Assembly (NCBI RefSeq): GCF_030411995.1
Contig: NZ_JASNRC010000021.1
Span: 1-52,551, forward strand
From: Massilia sp. YIM B02769
GTDB taxonomy: Bacteria > Pseudomonadota > Gammaproteobacteria > Burkholderiales > Burkholderiaceae_D
Direction: 5' to 3'
DNA: 52,551 bases
In this document: in pieces, positions 29,500-35,737 of the stretch
Numbering within the stretch: position 1 is the first letter of the stretch
How the letters are laid out: every line of letters begins with the position of its first letter
The notes under the pieces: model-generated
The model's database searches: none
The model's input: the letters and a program-made list of their open reading frames with translations, nothing else
Told to the model about the DNA's origin: nothing
Position numbers and translations under genes: made by a program

Positions 29500-29565
29500 C
29501 ACCCTACGTGTCCGAAGCCACGGGCCGATGCATGCGTAGGGTGGGCGCCCCCGTGCCCACGCGGT
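29500..29565. repeat. Degenerate dispersed palindromic repeat
   Basis: CACCCTACGTG (29500) and CGTAGGGTGGGCGCCCCCGT followed by GCCCACGCGG (29535-29565) resemble the elements at 5469 and 25110. They lie between the convergent GGDEF-EAL and xthA genes. Confidence 0.6.
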
Positions 29566-29616
29566 GATCGTTAGCGCATCGTAGCCGCACGCGCGATCGA
29601 AGCCACGATCAAACAA

Positions 29617-30381
29617 TCAATCCAGCGTCGCAATCACCGGCGTATGATCCGACGGCTGCTCCCACTTGCGCGGCTCGCGGTCGATGGTGCAGGCCGTGCA
29701 GCGCTTGGCCAGTTCGGTCGACAGCAGGATATGGTCGATCCGCAGCCCGCGGTTGCGGCGGAAGGCCATCATGCGGTAATCCCACCAGCTGTACTGCTTT
29801 TCCGGCTGCTCGAACATGCGGAAGGCGTCCACCATGCCCAGGTCGACCAGTCCCGCCATCGCCGCCTTTTCCTTGTCCGAGAAATGGATCTTGCCTTCCC
29901 ATTCGGCCGGGTCGTGCACGTCGCGGTCTTCGGGGGCGATGTTGTAGTCGCCCAGCAGCGCCAGTTGCGGATGCGCGCGCATCTCGGCCGCCAGCCACTC
30001 GTGCAGCGCCTTCAGCCAGGCCAGCTTGTAGACATACTTGTCCGAATCGACCGCCTGCCCGTTCGGGATGTAGGCGCACACAAAGCGTACGCCTTCGATG
30101 GTGGCGGCGATGATGCGCTGCTGTGGATCCTCGAAGCGCGGGTTGTTCCTGACCACGTCGGTAATCGGGAATTTCGAGAGGATGGCGACGCCGTTGTAGG
30201 TCTTCTGGCCGGTGTAGACGACCTGATAACCGGCAGAATTAATTTCCGCGAGCGGGAACTTATCGTCGGTCAGCTTGGTCTCTTGAAGGCAGAGTACGTC
30301 AACCGGACTGGTTTCCAGCCACTTCAGCAAGTGGGGCAGGCGAACCTTCAACGAGTTGACATTCCATGTTGCTATTTTCAT
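29617..30381 (-). CDS. xthA: Exodeoxyribonuclease III
   Basis: A 254-residue AP endonuclease/3'-5' exonuclease of base-excision repair (EEP fold). The catalytic motifs are complete: MKIATWNVNSLK at the N-terminus, Glu34 in LQETKLTDD, GDYNIAPEDRDVHD (about residues 143-156), and the C-terminal SDHTPVIA with the catalytic Asp-His. The length matches the E. coli Xth class. It is the last host gene before the prophage; the sequence upstream of its start is the prophage junction. Confidence 0.95.
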   Translation of the reverse strand: MKIATWNVNSLKVRLPHLLKWLETSPVDVLCLQETKLTDDKFPLAEINSAGYQVVYTGQKTYNGVAILSKFPITDVVRNNPRFEDPQQRIIAATIEGVRFVCAYIPNGQAVDSDKYVYKLAWLKALHEWLAAEMRAHPQLALLGDYNIAPEDRDVHDPAEWEGKIHFSDKEKAAMAGLVDLGMVDAFRMFEQPEKQYSWWDYRMMAFRRNRGLRIDHILLSTELAKRCTACTIDREPRKWEQPSDHTPVIATLD

Positions 30382-30402
30382 TTTTCATCCAGATGCAGTG
30401 TT

Positions 30403-30471
30403 CATGCGGTTTTTGGCGGATTGTGAGCCTGCGTTTTGTTGTTAGCTACAATGCTGGCTACAAACCGCATG
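30403..30471. repeat. Inverted repeat and short direct repeat at the host-prophage junction
   Basis: CATGCGGTTT (30403-30412) and AAACCGCATG (30462-30471) are perfect 10-bp inverted arms. GCTACAA occurs twice, 12 bp apart, at 30445 and 30457. This is where attL should be, but a core site cannot be defined without the other end. Confidence 0.45.
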
Positions 30472-30512
30472 TGCTTCAGTAAGAGACAATCGCCGGGCCG
30501 CATGATACCGGA

Positions 30513-30692
30513 TCAGCTCTTCGCTTTGCCGGCCGCGATAGCCTTGTCGATGCTCTCGGCAGTAACACGGGTGGCGCGCTCACTGATCTTCACCAGGACA
30601 AGTTCGCCGCGGCTGGCCATCCGGTAGATCGTCGCCCGGCACACGTCCAGCTTCTTCATCGCGCTCGATACTTTGTACAGCGTCTGTTCCAT
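30513..30692 (-). CDS. Small HTH protein, possibly excisionase-like
   Basis: A 59-residue ORF (MEQTLYKVSSAMKKLDVC...) with a winged-helix-like core: AMKKLDVCRATIYRMASRGE fits the pattern of AlpA/Xis-type DNA-binding proteins (motif followed by a short wing LVLVKIS). It has a strong AAGGAGT ribosome binding site placed inside the end of the preceding gene. It is the terminal gene of the leftward early operon and the gene nearest the prophage end, the usual place for a recombination directionality factor. Function is inferred from position and size. Confidence 0.65.
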   Translation of the reverse strand: MEQTLYKVSSAMKKLDVCRATIYRMASRGELVLVKISERATRVTAESIDKAIAAGKAKS

Positions 30693-30694
30693 TT

Positions 30695-30895
30695 CTACTC
30701 CTTATTAATTTTGGTAGCGGCGCGCTGGCGTCGAAGTTCGCGCGCGCTGTCGATCAGCATCCATCCGTGCATGATGGCGACGAATAACCACAACGCCGCC
30801 CACCAAGGCTGGCCGGTGGCCATTCGCTGTAGCGCGATAAAGGCGGCGCCCGGCGCCGAAAGGGCGCTCAGGGCTATCTGAACCCGAGCCTTCAT
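30695..30895 (-). CDS. Small phage membrane protein
   Basis: 66 residues beginning MKARVQIALSALSAPGAAF with a second hydrophobic stretch PWWAALWLFVAIMHGWMLI and a basic C-terminus. Its start overlaps the upstream stop (ATGA at 30892-30895). Unknown function; membrane exclusion proteins of phages are often this size, but nothing specific supports that. Confidence 0.6.
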   Translation of the reverse strand: MKARVQIALSALSAPGAAFIALQRMATGQPWWAALWLFVAIMHGWMLIDSARELRRQRAATKINKE

Positions 30896-31194
30896 TGCGC
30901 TGCTCCGCATCCCATGTGCGTCGTTCCATCGGCGGCGATGCGCGGCGCCAGGCCGGCCGAGTTGTGGGTGCTGAGGTACTGGCAGCCGGTATCGTGGTCT
31001 GCGAACACGTAAGGCGCGTACGCGATGCCGGCTCCTGGTGCTGGCGCTGGTTGCTGCGGCGCTTCTACATCGCGTGGCGTGAATGCGACCACTACGCCGG
31101 TCAGGAGGATGAAGGCCACCAACCCCATCAGCATCGGGTCGACGCTGCCGACCGCGCTCCGGCCGCGAGCTGCGTGATGGTTTCGCGCGCTCAT
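30892..31194 (-). CDS. Membrane-anchored phage protein with a DUF6440-like tail
   Basis: 100 residues: a short N-terminus, one transmembrane segment (LMGLVAFILLTGVVVAF), a Pro-rich linker (QQPAPAPGAG) and a C-terminal part with DTGCQYLSTHNSAGLAPRIA, resembling the DUF6440 fold in which a 'DTG..YL...GL.P..' pattern is conserved. The N-in orientation would place the tail outside the inner membrane. The start overlaps the upstream stop in ATGA. Confidence 0.6.
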   Translation of the reverse strand: MSARNHHAARGRSAVGSVDPMLMGLVAFILLTGVVVAFTPRDVEAPQQPAPAPGAGIAYAPYVFADHDTGCQYLSTHNSAGLAPRIAADGTTHMGCGAAQ

Positions 31195-31610
31195 GCCAGT
31201 TGCCCCGCGTCGATGCCAGACAGCAGGCCCTCGATCACCGCCTGGGCCAGTACGCAGGTGGACGCCAGGTCGACGTCCCCGCCGGCCGCGTGGCGCGCCA
31301 GATCGCGCTGCAGCCGCGTGATGTCGGTCACCTTGACGCCGGTCTTCGGCAACGTCGTGCCCTGCGCCAGCGCAGTACTCACGCGGCGCGTAGCAAGCTC
31401 GACCCACATGCTCCAGTGCTCGCGGACCTCCGTCGATTTGTAGCCGAAATCGTCACGCGCGAGTGCTTCTGGCAGCCACGGCCCGCTTTTCCCGGTCGCC
31501 CAGGCTTCGAACTTCTGGCGCTCAAGCTCGATCCCCTCGAAAGGCTCCGGCTCGCAGTACAGGCGCTCATCCGGCGGCGTCTCGTTCAGTTCGGTGGTGT
31601 GCGTGTTCAT
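31191..31610 (-). CDS. Phage early protein of unknown function
   Basis: 139 residues, acidic N-terminal third (TELNETPPDERLYCEPEPFE), no membrane segment. FEAWATGKSGPWLPEALARDDFGYKSTEVREHWSMW resembles a stretch common in small phage early proteins of Burkholderiales, but no named domain is recognised. It is coupled by ATGA to the genes on both sides. Confidence 0.65.
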   Translation of the reverse strand: MNTHTTELNETPPDERLYCEPEPFEGIELERQKFEAWATGKSGPWLPEALARDDFGYKSTEVREHWSMWVELATRRVSTALAQGTTLPKTGVKVTDITRLQRDLARHAAGGDVDLASTCVLAQAVIEGLLSGIDAGQLA

Positions 31611-31774
31611 TTCGTGATGTTCTCCAGTACGGTCAGGACGATGCCGGCTAGGCCATCCAGCGCAAGGCCGGCCAGCAGAATCAGGGTGATAAACCCGGCC
31701 TCGGCGGCCGGCTTGCTGCGCGCCAGGCGGACGACCGCCGGCGCAGTGGTGCGATAGATGGTGTAGCCAGGCAT
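31607..31774 (-). CDS. Short phage membrane protein
   Basis: 55 residues with one predicted transmembrane helix (AGFITLILLAGLALDGLAGIVLTVL). Start overlaps the upstream stop (TAATG) and its stop overlaps the next start (ATGA). Function unknown. Confidence 0.55.
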   Translation of the reverse strand: MPGYTIYRTTAPAVVRLARSKPAAEAGFITLILLAGLALDGLAGIVLTVLENITK

Positions 31775-32103
31775 TACTTGCCTCCGTTCTGTGAGCTGGC
31801 CGACGCCAGCCCTTGTTGGATGATCTCGACCACTTTCGGGCTGCCCACGCGGGCGACCAGGGCATCGAAGACTGGGATCAGGCGGGTAGGGTGGGTGCGG
31901 GCTGCCAGCATCGTCTCGAGGATGTCGGCCTGCTCGAACTTGGCCGCGCGCGCCGCCGCCATCACCTGGTCGATGACACACGCCGCGCGGACCTTGCCTT
32001 CCGCGCCACTGTCGGGGCTGTGAATCGCATCGGCCACCACCGCCAGGGTGGCCGCGAGTGACAGCAAGTACTCGCCGCCGCGCTTTGTGAAATGGGCCTT
32101 CAT
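31774..32103 (-). CDS. Phage early protein of unknown function
   Basis: 109 residues, mostly alpha-helical by composition (LLSLAATLAVVADAIHS, RAACVIDQVMAAARAAKFEQ), no recognised domain or membrane span. Coupled by ATGA to the upstream gene and by TAATG to the downstream one. Confidence 0.6.
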   Translation of the reverse strand: MKAHFTKRGGEYLLSLAATLAVVADAIHSPDSGAEGKVRAACVIDQVMAAARAAKFEQADILETMLAARTHPTRLIPVFDALVARVGSPKVVEIIQQGLASASSQNGGK

Positions 32104-32426
32104 GCGCCACCTCGCTGCTGTCCCGCGAACTGGCGAGACGCCTCAGCCAAGTCCGACATCTGGTCGAAGTGATCGTCGATGCAGAACTCGATCATGTTCA
32201 TCGACGCGATCGACATGCGGGTCAGGCGCAGAGCATCTGCTGCGTCTACAATCGGCGCGTCGCCACGCTCCGCATCCAGCTGCTGGCGCTCGACCATAGC
32301 CAGCACCACGCCAACGCCGCAAGCGAGGTCGCGAATGTTGCACAGCATCGTGTAGCGGCCGGTGTCCCGCTGGTCCTTCGGCGCCACCCACGCAAACGGC
32401 TTGAACAGCGGTGCCGGGGCGCTCAT
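32100..32426 (-). CDS. Phage early protein of unknown function
   Basis: 108 residues. The MSAPAPLFKPFAWVAPKDQR start is taken because it follows the ATGA overlap with the upstream gene. The ACGVGVVLAMVERQQLDAE and SIASMNMIEFCIDDHFDQM helices have no family assignment. Confidence 0.6.
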   Translation of the reverse strand: MSAPAPLFKPFAWVAPKDQRDTGRYTMLCNIRDLACGVGVVLAMVERQQLDAERGDAPIVDAADALRLTRMSIASMNMIEFCIDDHFDQMSDLAEASRQFAGQQRGGA

Positions 32427-33013
32427 GCTGCACCTGCCGTTTCGCGGCGCGCTTGGCCTAGGTCGAAGTGCTTGGCCAAGCCGGCCATCAGCTCGGCCTG
32501 GTCGTCGGCGCCGAACTGGTCGAAGCGCCACAACGCCTCTTCCAGCGTCATTCCGCAGCGGCCGGCATGCGAGCGTACGGCGATGCCGGTGAACGTCGTA
32601 ACACCCAGATTGTGGTGGAGCAGGGTGAGCGTCCCTTCGTGGCGCCAGTCATCCTTGCTTTCGCCGAGGCTGGCCATTTCGGCGCCCATCAGCGCATATG
32701 CACCGAGGCCGAAATGGATCGCAACGTCATTCAGCAGCCGGAATTGCTCCCGTTCTTCTTCGAAGCGGTCGAGGTGGCGCAGAACCCACTCCAGAGGCTG
32801 GTCGTAGAGTCGCTGACCATTGCTGTCGGCGAAATCAATCGATGGCTCAGCATTGCCGGTCAGGCCCAAATCACCGCCGGTGTAGCGCAGCGGCAGCTGA
32901 AGCACCATGCCTTCCACGACCAGCGTTTGCGTCATCCTTGTTGTATAGTTTTCACATGGCAAATTATTGCTTGTGCTCGACATTTCCTTTTTGATACTAT
33001 TAGCGTGCACCAT
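32423..33013 (-). CDS. First gene of the leftward early operon, unknown function
   Basis: Up to 196 residues (start at 33013 with a GGGGTGGG-like ribosome binding site; ATGs at 32983 and later are alternatives). The N-terminal MTQTLVVEGMVLQLPLRYTGG and a later EEEREQFRLLNDVAIHFGLG look globular; the end is acidic then basic. It is transcribed from the pL-like promoter about 110 bp upstream and occupies lambda N's position, but shows no Arg-rich motif at its N-terminus, so an N-type antiterminator is not supported. Confidence 0.65.
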   Translation of the reverse strand: MVHANSIKKEMSSTSNNLPCENYTTRMTQTLVVEGMVLQLPLRYTGGDLGLTGNAEPSIDFADSNGQRLYDQPLEWVLRHLDRFEEEREQFRLLNDVAIHFGLGAYALMGAEMASLGESKDDWRHEGTLTLLHHNLGVTTFTGIAVRSHAGRCGMTLEEALWRFDQFGADDQAELMAGLAKHFDLGQARRETAGAA

Positions 33014-33043
33014 TTCCCACCCCAGAAATTAGGTTGTACGAGG

Positions 33044-33080
33044 CCATCCAGTGTTCCAGCACCGGGTGGTTTTTTTATTT
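33044..33080 (+). terminator. Hairpin with T-run opposite the pL leader
   Basis: CCATCCAGTG and CACCGGGTGG pair (one mismatch, 6-nt loop) and are followed on the plus strand by TTTTTTTATTT. On the minus strand the same hairpin lies in the pL leader RNA without a U-tract. No plus-strand gene upstream explains a terminator here. Confidence 0.55.
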
Positions 33081-33123
33081 GCGAAGCTGCAACTTGAAGA
33101 GCAAGCTAAGCAGAGACGGGTTC

Positions 33124-33152
33124 ATATTAGGAGAAGCTAATATGCCTGTCAA
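33124..33152 (-). promoter_or_regulatory. pL-like early leftward promoter
   Basis: On the minus strand TTGACA (33147-33152), 17 nt, TAATAT (33124-33129): close to the sigma-70 consensus. One 16-bp operator covers the -10 and part of the spacer; the other overlaps the -35. Confidence 0.85.
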
Positions 33153-33166
33153 TAGGAGTGGCTAAT
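33126..33166. promoter_or_regulatory. Left operators, two repressor sites
   Basis: ATTAGGAGAAGCTAAT (33126-33141) and AATAGGAGTGGCTAAT (33151-33166), 25 bp apart start to start, match the four sites in front of the repressor gene. Confidence 0.82.
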
Positions 33167-33224
33167 TATTTTCTCGGCGTTCTCTCTCTGTGACGGTAAA
33201 CTAGGCATGCTCGAATCGTCGGGC

Positions 33225-33249
33225 AAAAAAATACCCGCGCTGGGCGGGT
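33225..33249 (-). terminator. Terminator of the repressor operon
   Basis: On the minus strand ACCCGC/GCGGGT (6-bp stem) is followed by A and seven U. It would end leftward transcription from the repressor-HIRAN-DUF2513 genes before the pL region. Confidence 0.7.
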
Positions 33250-33261
33250 GGGGAGCCGGGA

Positions 33262-33510
33262 ATGGAAGCACAGTCGAGCACGCGATCTACGTCCGATGAC
33301 GAGTCGCTGCAGCAGCCGAAAGGCGCGCCAACTTCATTAGAAACGGCTGCGCTGATGCGCCTTGTGCTTGAGTGGGAGCAGAGCGCAAGAAGTCAGTTCC
33401 AGTGCGCGGAACGCACCATGGATCCGATGGGGAAGCGCCTTGTCGAGCACGGCGCTACTTGTTACTTCAATTGCGCTCAGAGTCTTAGGAAATACCTGTA
33501 CGGGTCTTGA
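33262..33510 (+). CDS. Small phage protein of unknown function
   Basis: 82 residues on the plus strand, with GGAG 8 nt before the ATG. The EWEQSARSQFQCAERTMDPM and GATCYFNCAQSLRKYL segments look helical with paired Cys. Its last 26 bp overlap the end of the convergent DUF2513 gene. It is isolated from other plus-strand genes and could be expressed in the lysogen. No family recognised. Confidence 0.5.
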   Translation: MEAQSSTRSTSDDESLQQPKGAPTSLETAALMRLVLEWEQSARSQFQCAERTMDPMGKRLVEHGATCYFNCAQSLRKYLYGS

Positions 33511-33847
33511 GTTCGTGCAAAATATATTCTTTTGCAAAGGAAAAGACAAATCCTCCAGCCGGCTGAATGACCGACTTTTTAATTCGCTCCCAATCCGATG
33601 GAGCCTTAATTCCGTTGAGAAATTCATGGCCATCCCACGTCAGATGAGAGGGGATGTAATTAGGGAGGAGATTTTCCGTATCGGTGGCGTCAACGGCGAC
33701 GATTAACCCGGCTTGAGCAAGCAAGTAGCAGTGATAGCCAATTTTCTCTTCATCATAACCATCTAGTTTTAGCTGCTCATATCGAGGAATATCGTTCTGC
33801 TCGAGATCGAGCAAGATAATCCGTGCAAGGTCCATGTCACGCTTCAT
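33485..33847 (-). CDS. DUF2513 domain protein
   Basis: 120 residues starting MKRDMDLARIILLDLEQND, the hallmark of DUF2513, a small winged-helix-like family common next to phage repressors. GYHCYLLAQAGLIVAVDATD and LTWDGHEFLNGIK are conserved family segments. AAGGAA lies 5 nt before the ATG. Third gene after the repressor. Molecular role unknown. Confidence 0.85.
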   Translation of the reverse strand: MKRDMDLARIILLDLEQNDIPRYEQLKLDGYDEEKIGYHCYLLAQAGLIVAVDATDTENLLPNYIPSHLTWDGHEFLNGIKAPSDWERIKKSVIQPAGGFVFSFAKEYILHELKTRTGIS

Positions 33848-33883
33848 ATATTCCTTCCATCGGCGCTACGCTATTGCTTTGCC

Positions 33884-34267
33884 TCAATCATCGTCCAGAT
33901 TTAAATCCAGCCGCACGCCAAAATGGCCGGTGCCGTCTTCGCCACGGTCCCACCCACCGCATATGATCGCGGCGCACTCAAATGTCTCGTGCATGCTCAG
34001 CTCGCCATACCGCACCGTGCGACGAAAGGCGCGTGCGTGCTCGCGTGACAGGTGACCGACAGGATGCCCCTGGATCGAAACTCGAACCGCATGCTTGTCG
34101 TGCGGGTTGTCATCTTGCAGGTCAAGCTGGGCCCGAGCTTCGATATTGACTCCATCTTCTCGGCGCGGTCCGCAGAGGAAAGCAAAACTTTCGGGATAGA
34201 AGCTTTCGCCAGCGACATTGATGAGGTATCGCCCTGGACCTTTAATAAATGGGATCTCGAACTTCAT
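33884..34267 (-). CDS. HIRAN domain protein
   Basis: 127 residues dominated by a HIRAN-type fold: INVAGESFYPESFAFLCG, ARAQLDLQDDNPHDKHAVRV with the typical 'NPxDxxAVxV' turn, and HPVGHLSREHARAF. In HLTF and related repair proteins HIRAN binds 3' single-strand DNA ends. The ATG at 34267 is 14 bp after the repressor stop; a longer in-frame start would overlap the repressor gene. The rationale for pairing HIRAN with a repressor is unknown; sensing DNA ends is a conjecture. Confidence 0.8.
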   Translation of the reverse strand: MKFEIPFIKGPGRYLINVAGESFYPESFAFLCGPRREDGVNIEARAQLDLQDDNPHDKHAVRVSIQGHPVGHLSREHARAFRRTVRYGELSMHETFECAAIICGGWDRGEDGTGHFGVRLDLNLDDD

Positions 34268-34280
34268 TCGTTTATAGGTC

Positions 34281-34991
34281 TTAGAACCGTTCCGATTCTT
34301 TGCGCACAACTCGGCCGATAATGATGCACCCATCGCCCTCGCAAAGTTTTCGCGGGAAACGCCGCTGATCAGAATTATCTGATGTAAGCCACCATTGACC
34401 AGCATCACGGGTCATTCGCTTTACAACAGGCTCACCCTCGTAATTGATGGCAAATACACCGCCATCGACAGGTTCTTTATCAGCTGTGTTAAGCACTGCT
34501 GTATCTCCGGCATAGAACGTCGGCTCCATACTCTCGCCGCGGACGTCAATTGCAATCAAGTGCTCTTTCTTAAACCCGCGATCACGCATCCAGTGAGTCG
34601 GAACCGTCGAGGTAGAATCGTCACCTAATTCGGCTTCCACATGAAACCCGCTGATCCCGGCGGTTAACCGCAGACGTACCTTTGGAATTAAGGTAATCCG
34701 GGGGTCATCATCGTCAACTGCAACCACCTTTCTAAAGGTACCTGACGGTAAGCCGTGCTCTTGAGCTATGTCAGCACCCACATGCATCGGCCCACTTCCA
34801 GTAGCCAGCCAATCCTGGCTTACCCCTAGAACGCGCGCCGCCTTGAGCAAATTCTCGCCACGCAAGAACTTAGACTTACCGCTCAGCCAGCCATGGACAC
34901 TCGGCGCCTTGACGCCGCACGCGCGCGCTAGATCGGCCTGGCTAGTGCCAGAAGCCTCCATCGCTTTTCTTAGTCGTTCTGATAAGTTCAT
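34281..34991 (-). CDS. CI-type repressor, XRE HTH plus S24 (LexA-like) peptidase
   Basis: A 236-residue lysogeny repressor. The N-terminal XRE HTH (about residues 5-60, QADLARACGVKAPSVHGWLS) binds operators. The C-terminal S24 domain has the nucleophile Ser154 in RGESMEP and the base Lys191 in VVKRM. Ala111-Gly112 in RLTAGISG is a probable autocleavage bond, so RecA-stimulated induction as in LexA/lambda CI is expected. Its ATG overlaps one of four operators, indicating autoregulation. HIRAN and DUF2513 genes follow on the same strand. Confidence 0.92.
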   Translation of the reverse strand: MNLSERLRKAMEASGTSQADLARACGVKAPSVHGWLSGKSKFLRGENLLKAARVLGVSQDWLATGSGPMHVGADIAQEHGLPSGTFRKVVAVDDDDPRITLIPKVRLRLTAGISGFHVEAELGDDSTSTVPTHWMRDRGFKKEHLIAIDVRGESMEPTFYAGDTAVLNTADKEPVDGGVFAINYEGEPVVKRMTRDAGQWWLTSDNSDQRRFPRKLCEGDGCIIIGRVVRKESERF

Positions 34992-35087
34992 TAGGACATC
35001 CTAACATGAAAATAGTTAGGAGTGGCTATTGACTTTGAAATTAGTTACTCCTAACATGAGTTCTTGAAAAAGTTAGGCTGCCTAAGG
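34990..35087. promoter_or_regulatory. Right operator array, four repressor sites
   Basis: Sites at 34990-35005 (ATTAGGACATCCTAAC), 35015-35030 (GTTAGGAGTGGCTATT), 35040-35055 (ATTAGTTACTCCTAAC) and 35072-35087 (GTTAGGCTGCCTAAGG). The first three start exactly 25 bp apart, the last 32 bp on. The outer two cover the repressor start codon and the Cro-like ribosome binding site. Confidence 0.85.
35029..35057 (+). promoter_or_regulatory. pR-like early rightward promoter
   Basis: TTGACT (35029-35034), 17 nt, TAACAT (35052-35057). The third right operator lies across spacer and -10, so repressor binding would occlude it. Confidence 0.75.
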
Positions 35088-35094
35088 AGCGAGT

Positions 35095-35337
35095 GTGATA
35101 CCTACTTCCAGTGAATTGATCGATAAGCTTGGTGGGCCCGCCGTAGTTGCGCGTCTGCTTGGCATTAAACCGCCTTCTGTTGTCGGCTGGCGTGCGAATG
35201 GCATACCCGACGACAAGCTGATCCGGCTCGCGCCAACGCTTGAGAAAGCGGGGATTGCTACCCGCCGCGAGCTACGGCCTGACGACTGGCAATCCATCTG
35301 GCCAGAGCTGGCGCAAAGCATAGCCGCAACGAACTGA
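35095..35337 (+). CDS. Cro-like/YdaS-type transcriptional regulator
   Basis: 80 residues with a compact HTH (AVVARLLGIKPPSVVGWRAN, about residues 16-35) of the Cro/YdaS kind. GTG start with AAGGAG 5 nt upstream, inside the fourth operator. Divergent from the repressor and first gene of the rightward operon, so it is the expected Cro: it should reduce repressor synthesis. A YdaS-like antitoxin role is less likely given context. Confidence 0.85.
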   Translation: MIPTSSELIDKLGGPAVVARLLGIKPPSVVGWRANGIPDDKLIRLAPTLEKAGIATRRELRPDDWQSIWPELAQSIAATN

Positions 35338-35416
35338 TCCATTAGATCTTGTATCGACGCCGACCGGGGTTCCGCTCGGCATAGGGACTCTTTACGCCCA
35401 AATTTTGGAGAGTAGC

Positions 35417-35737
35417 ATGGCATTCCCCACCGCGACACGCGCCGGCCAGGCCGACGCAACCCGCATAAGCGGCACGGCGCCGCCGCAACTCGATGTCCCG
35501 CCGCTGGCCGCGCGCGCGTATCTTCTCAAGTGCCACGGCAGCGACCTCGTATCGTGCACCTCGTGTGTGCGCCGGCTGGCGCCGGCCGCCGAGGTTGGCC
35601 AGCGCTGGATCGAGCCGACACGCATCGGCGCCTGCGGCTATTACGCGAACGTCGACGAGGTCGCCTGGGTGTATGGCCATGGCGCTCCACCCGACGAAGC
35701 GCCCGACACCGGCCGCCCAGGTGACGGCCAAAAATGA
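35417..35737 (+). CDS. Early phage protein with Cys cluster, unknown function
   Basis: 106 residues from the ATG after GGAG. A CHGSDLVSCTSCVRRLAP stretch (about residues 38-55) could bind a metal, and the C-terminus is Pro/Gly-rich. The stop overlaps the next start in ATGA. It sits between the Cro-like and O-type genes. Confidence 0.65.
   Translation: MAFPTATRAGQADATRISGTAPPQLDVPPLAARAYLLKCHGSDLVSCTSCVRRLAPAAEVGQRWIEPTRIGACGYYANVDEVAWVYGHGAPPDEAPDTGRPGDGQK

Noticed and set aside
30382..30512. tRNA gene as prophage attachment site
   Set aside because: No cloverleaf or conserved TTCGA/T-arm pattern could be found; no tRNA was seen anywhere in the window.
32423..33013. Lambda N-type antiterminator as the first pL gene
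   Set aside because: Position fits, but there is no Arg-rich RNA-binding N-terminus and the protein is longer than N.
35095..35337. Toxin-antitoxin antitoxin (YdaS) with adjacent toxin
   Set aside because: The next gene has no toxin features, and the location opposite CI with operators makes a Cro role better supported.
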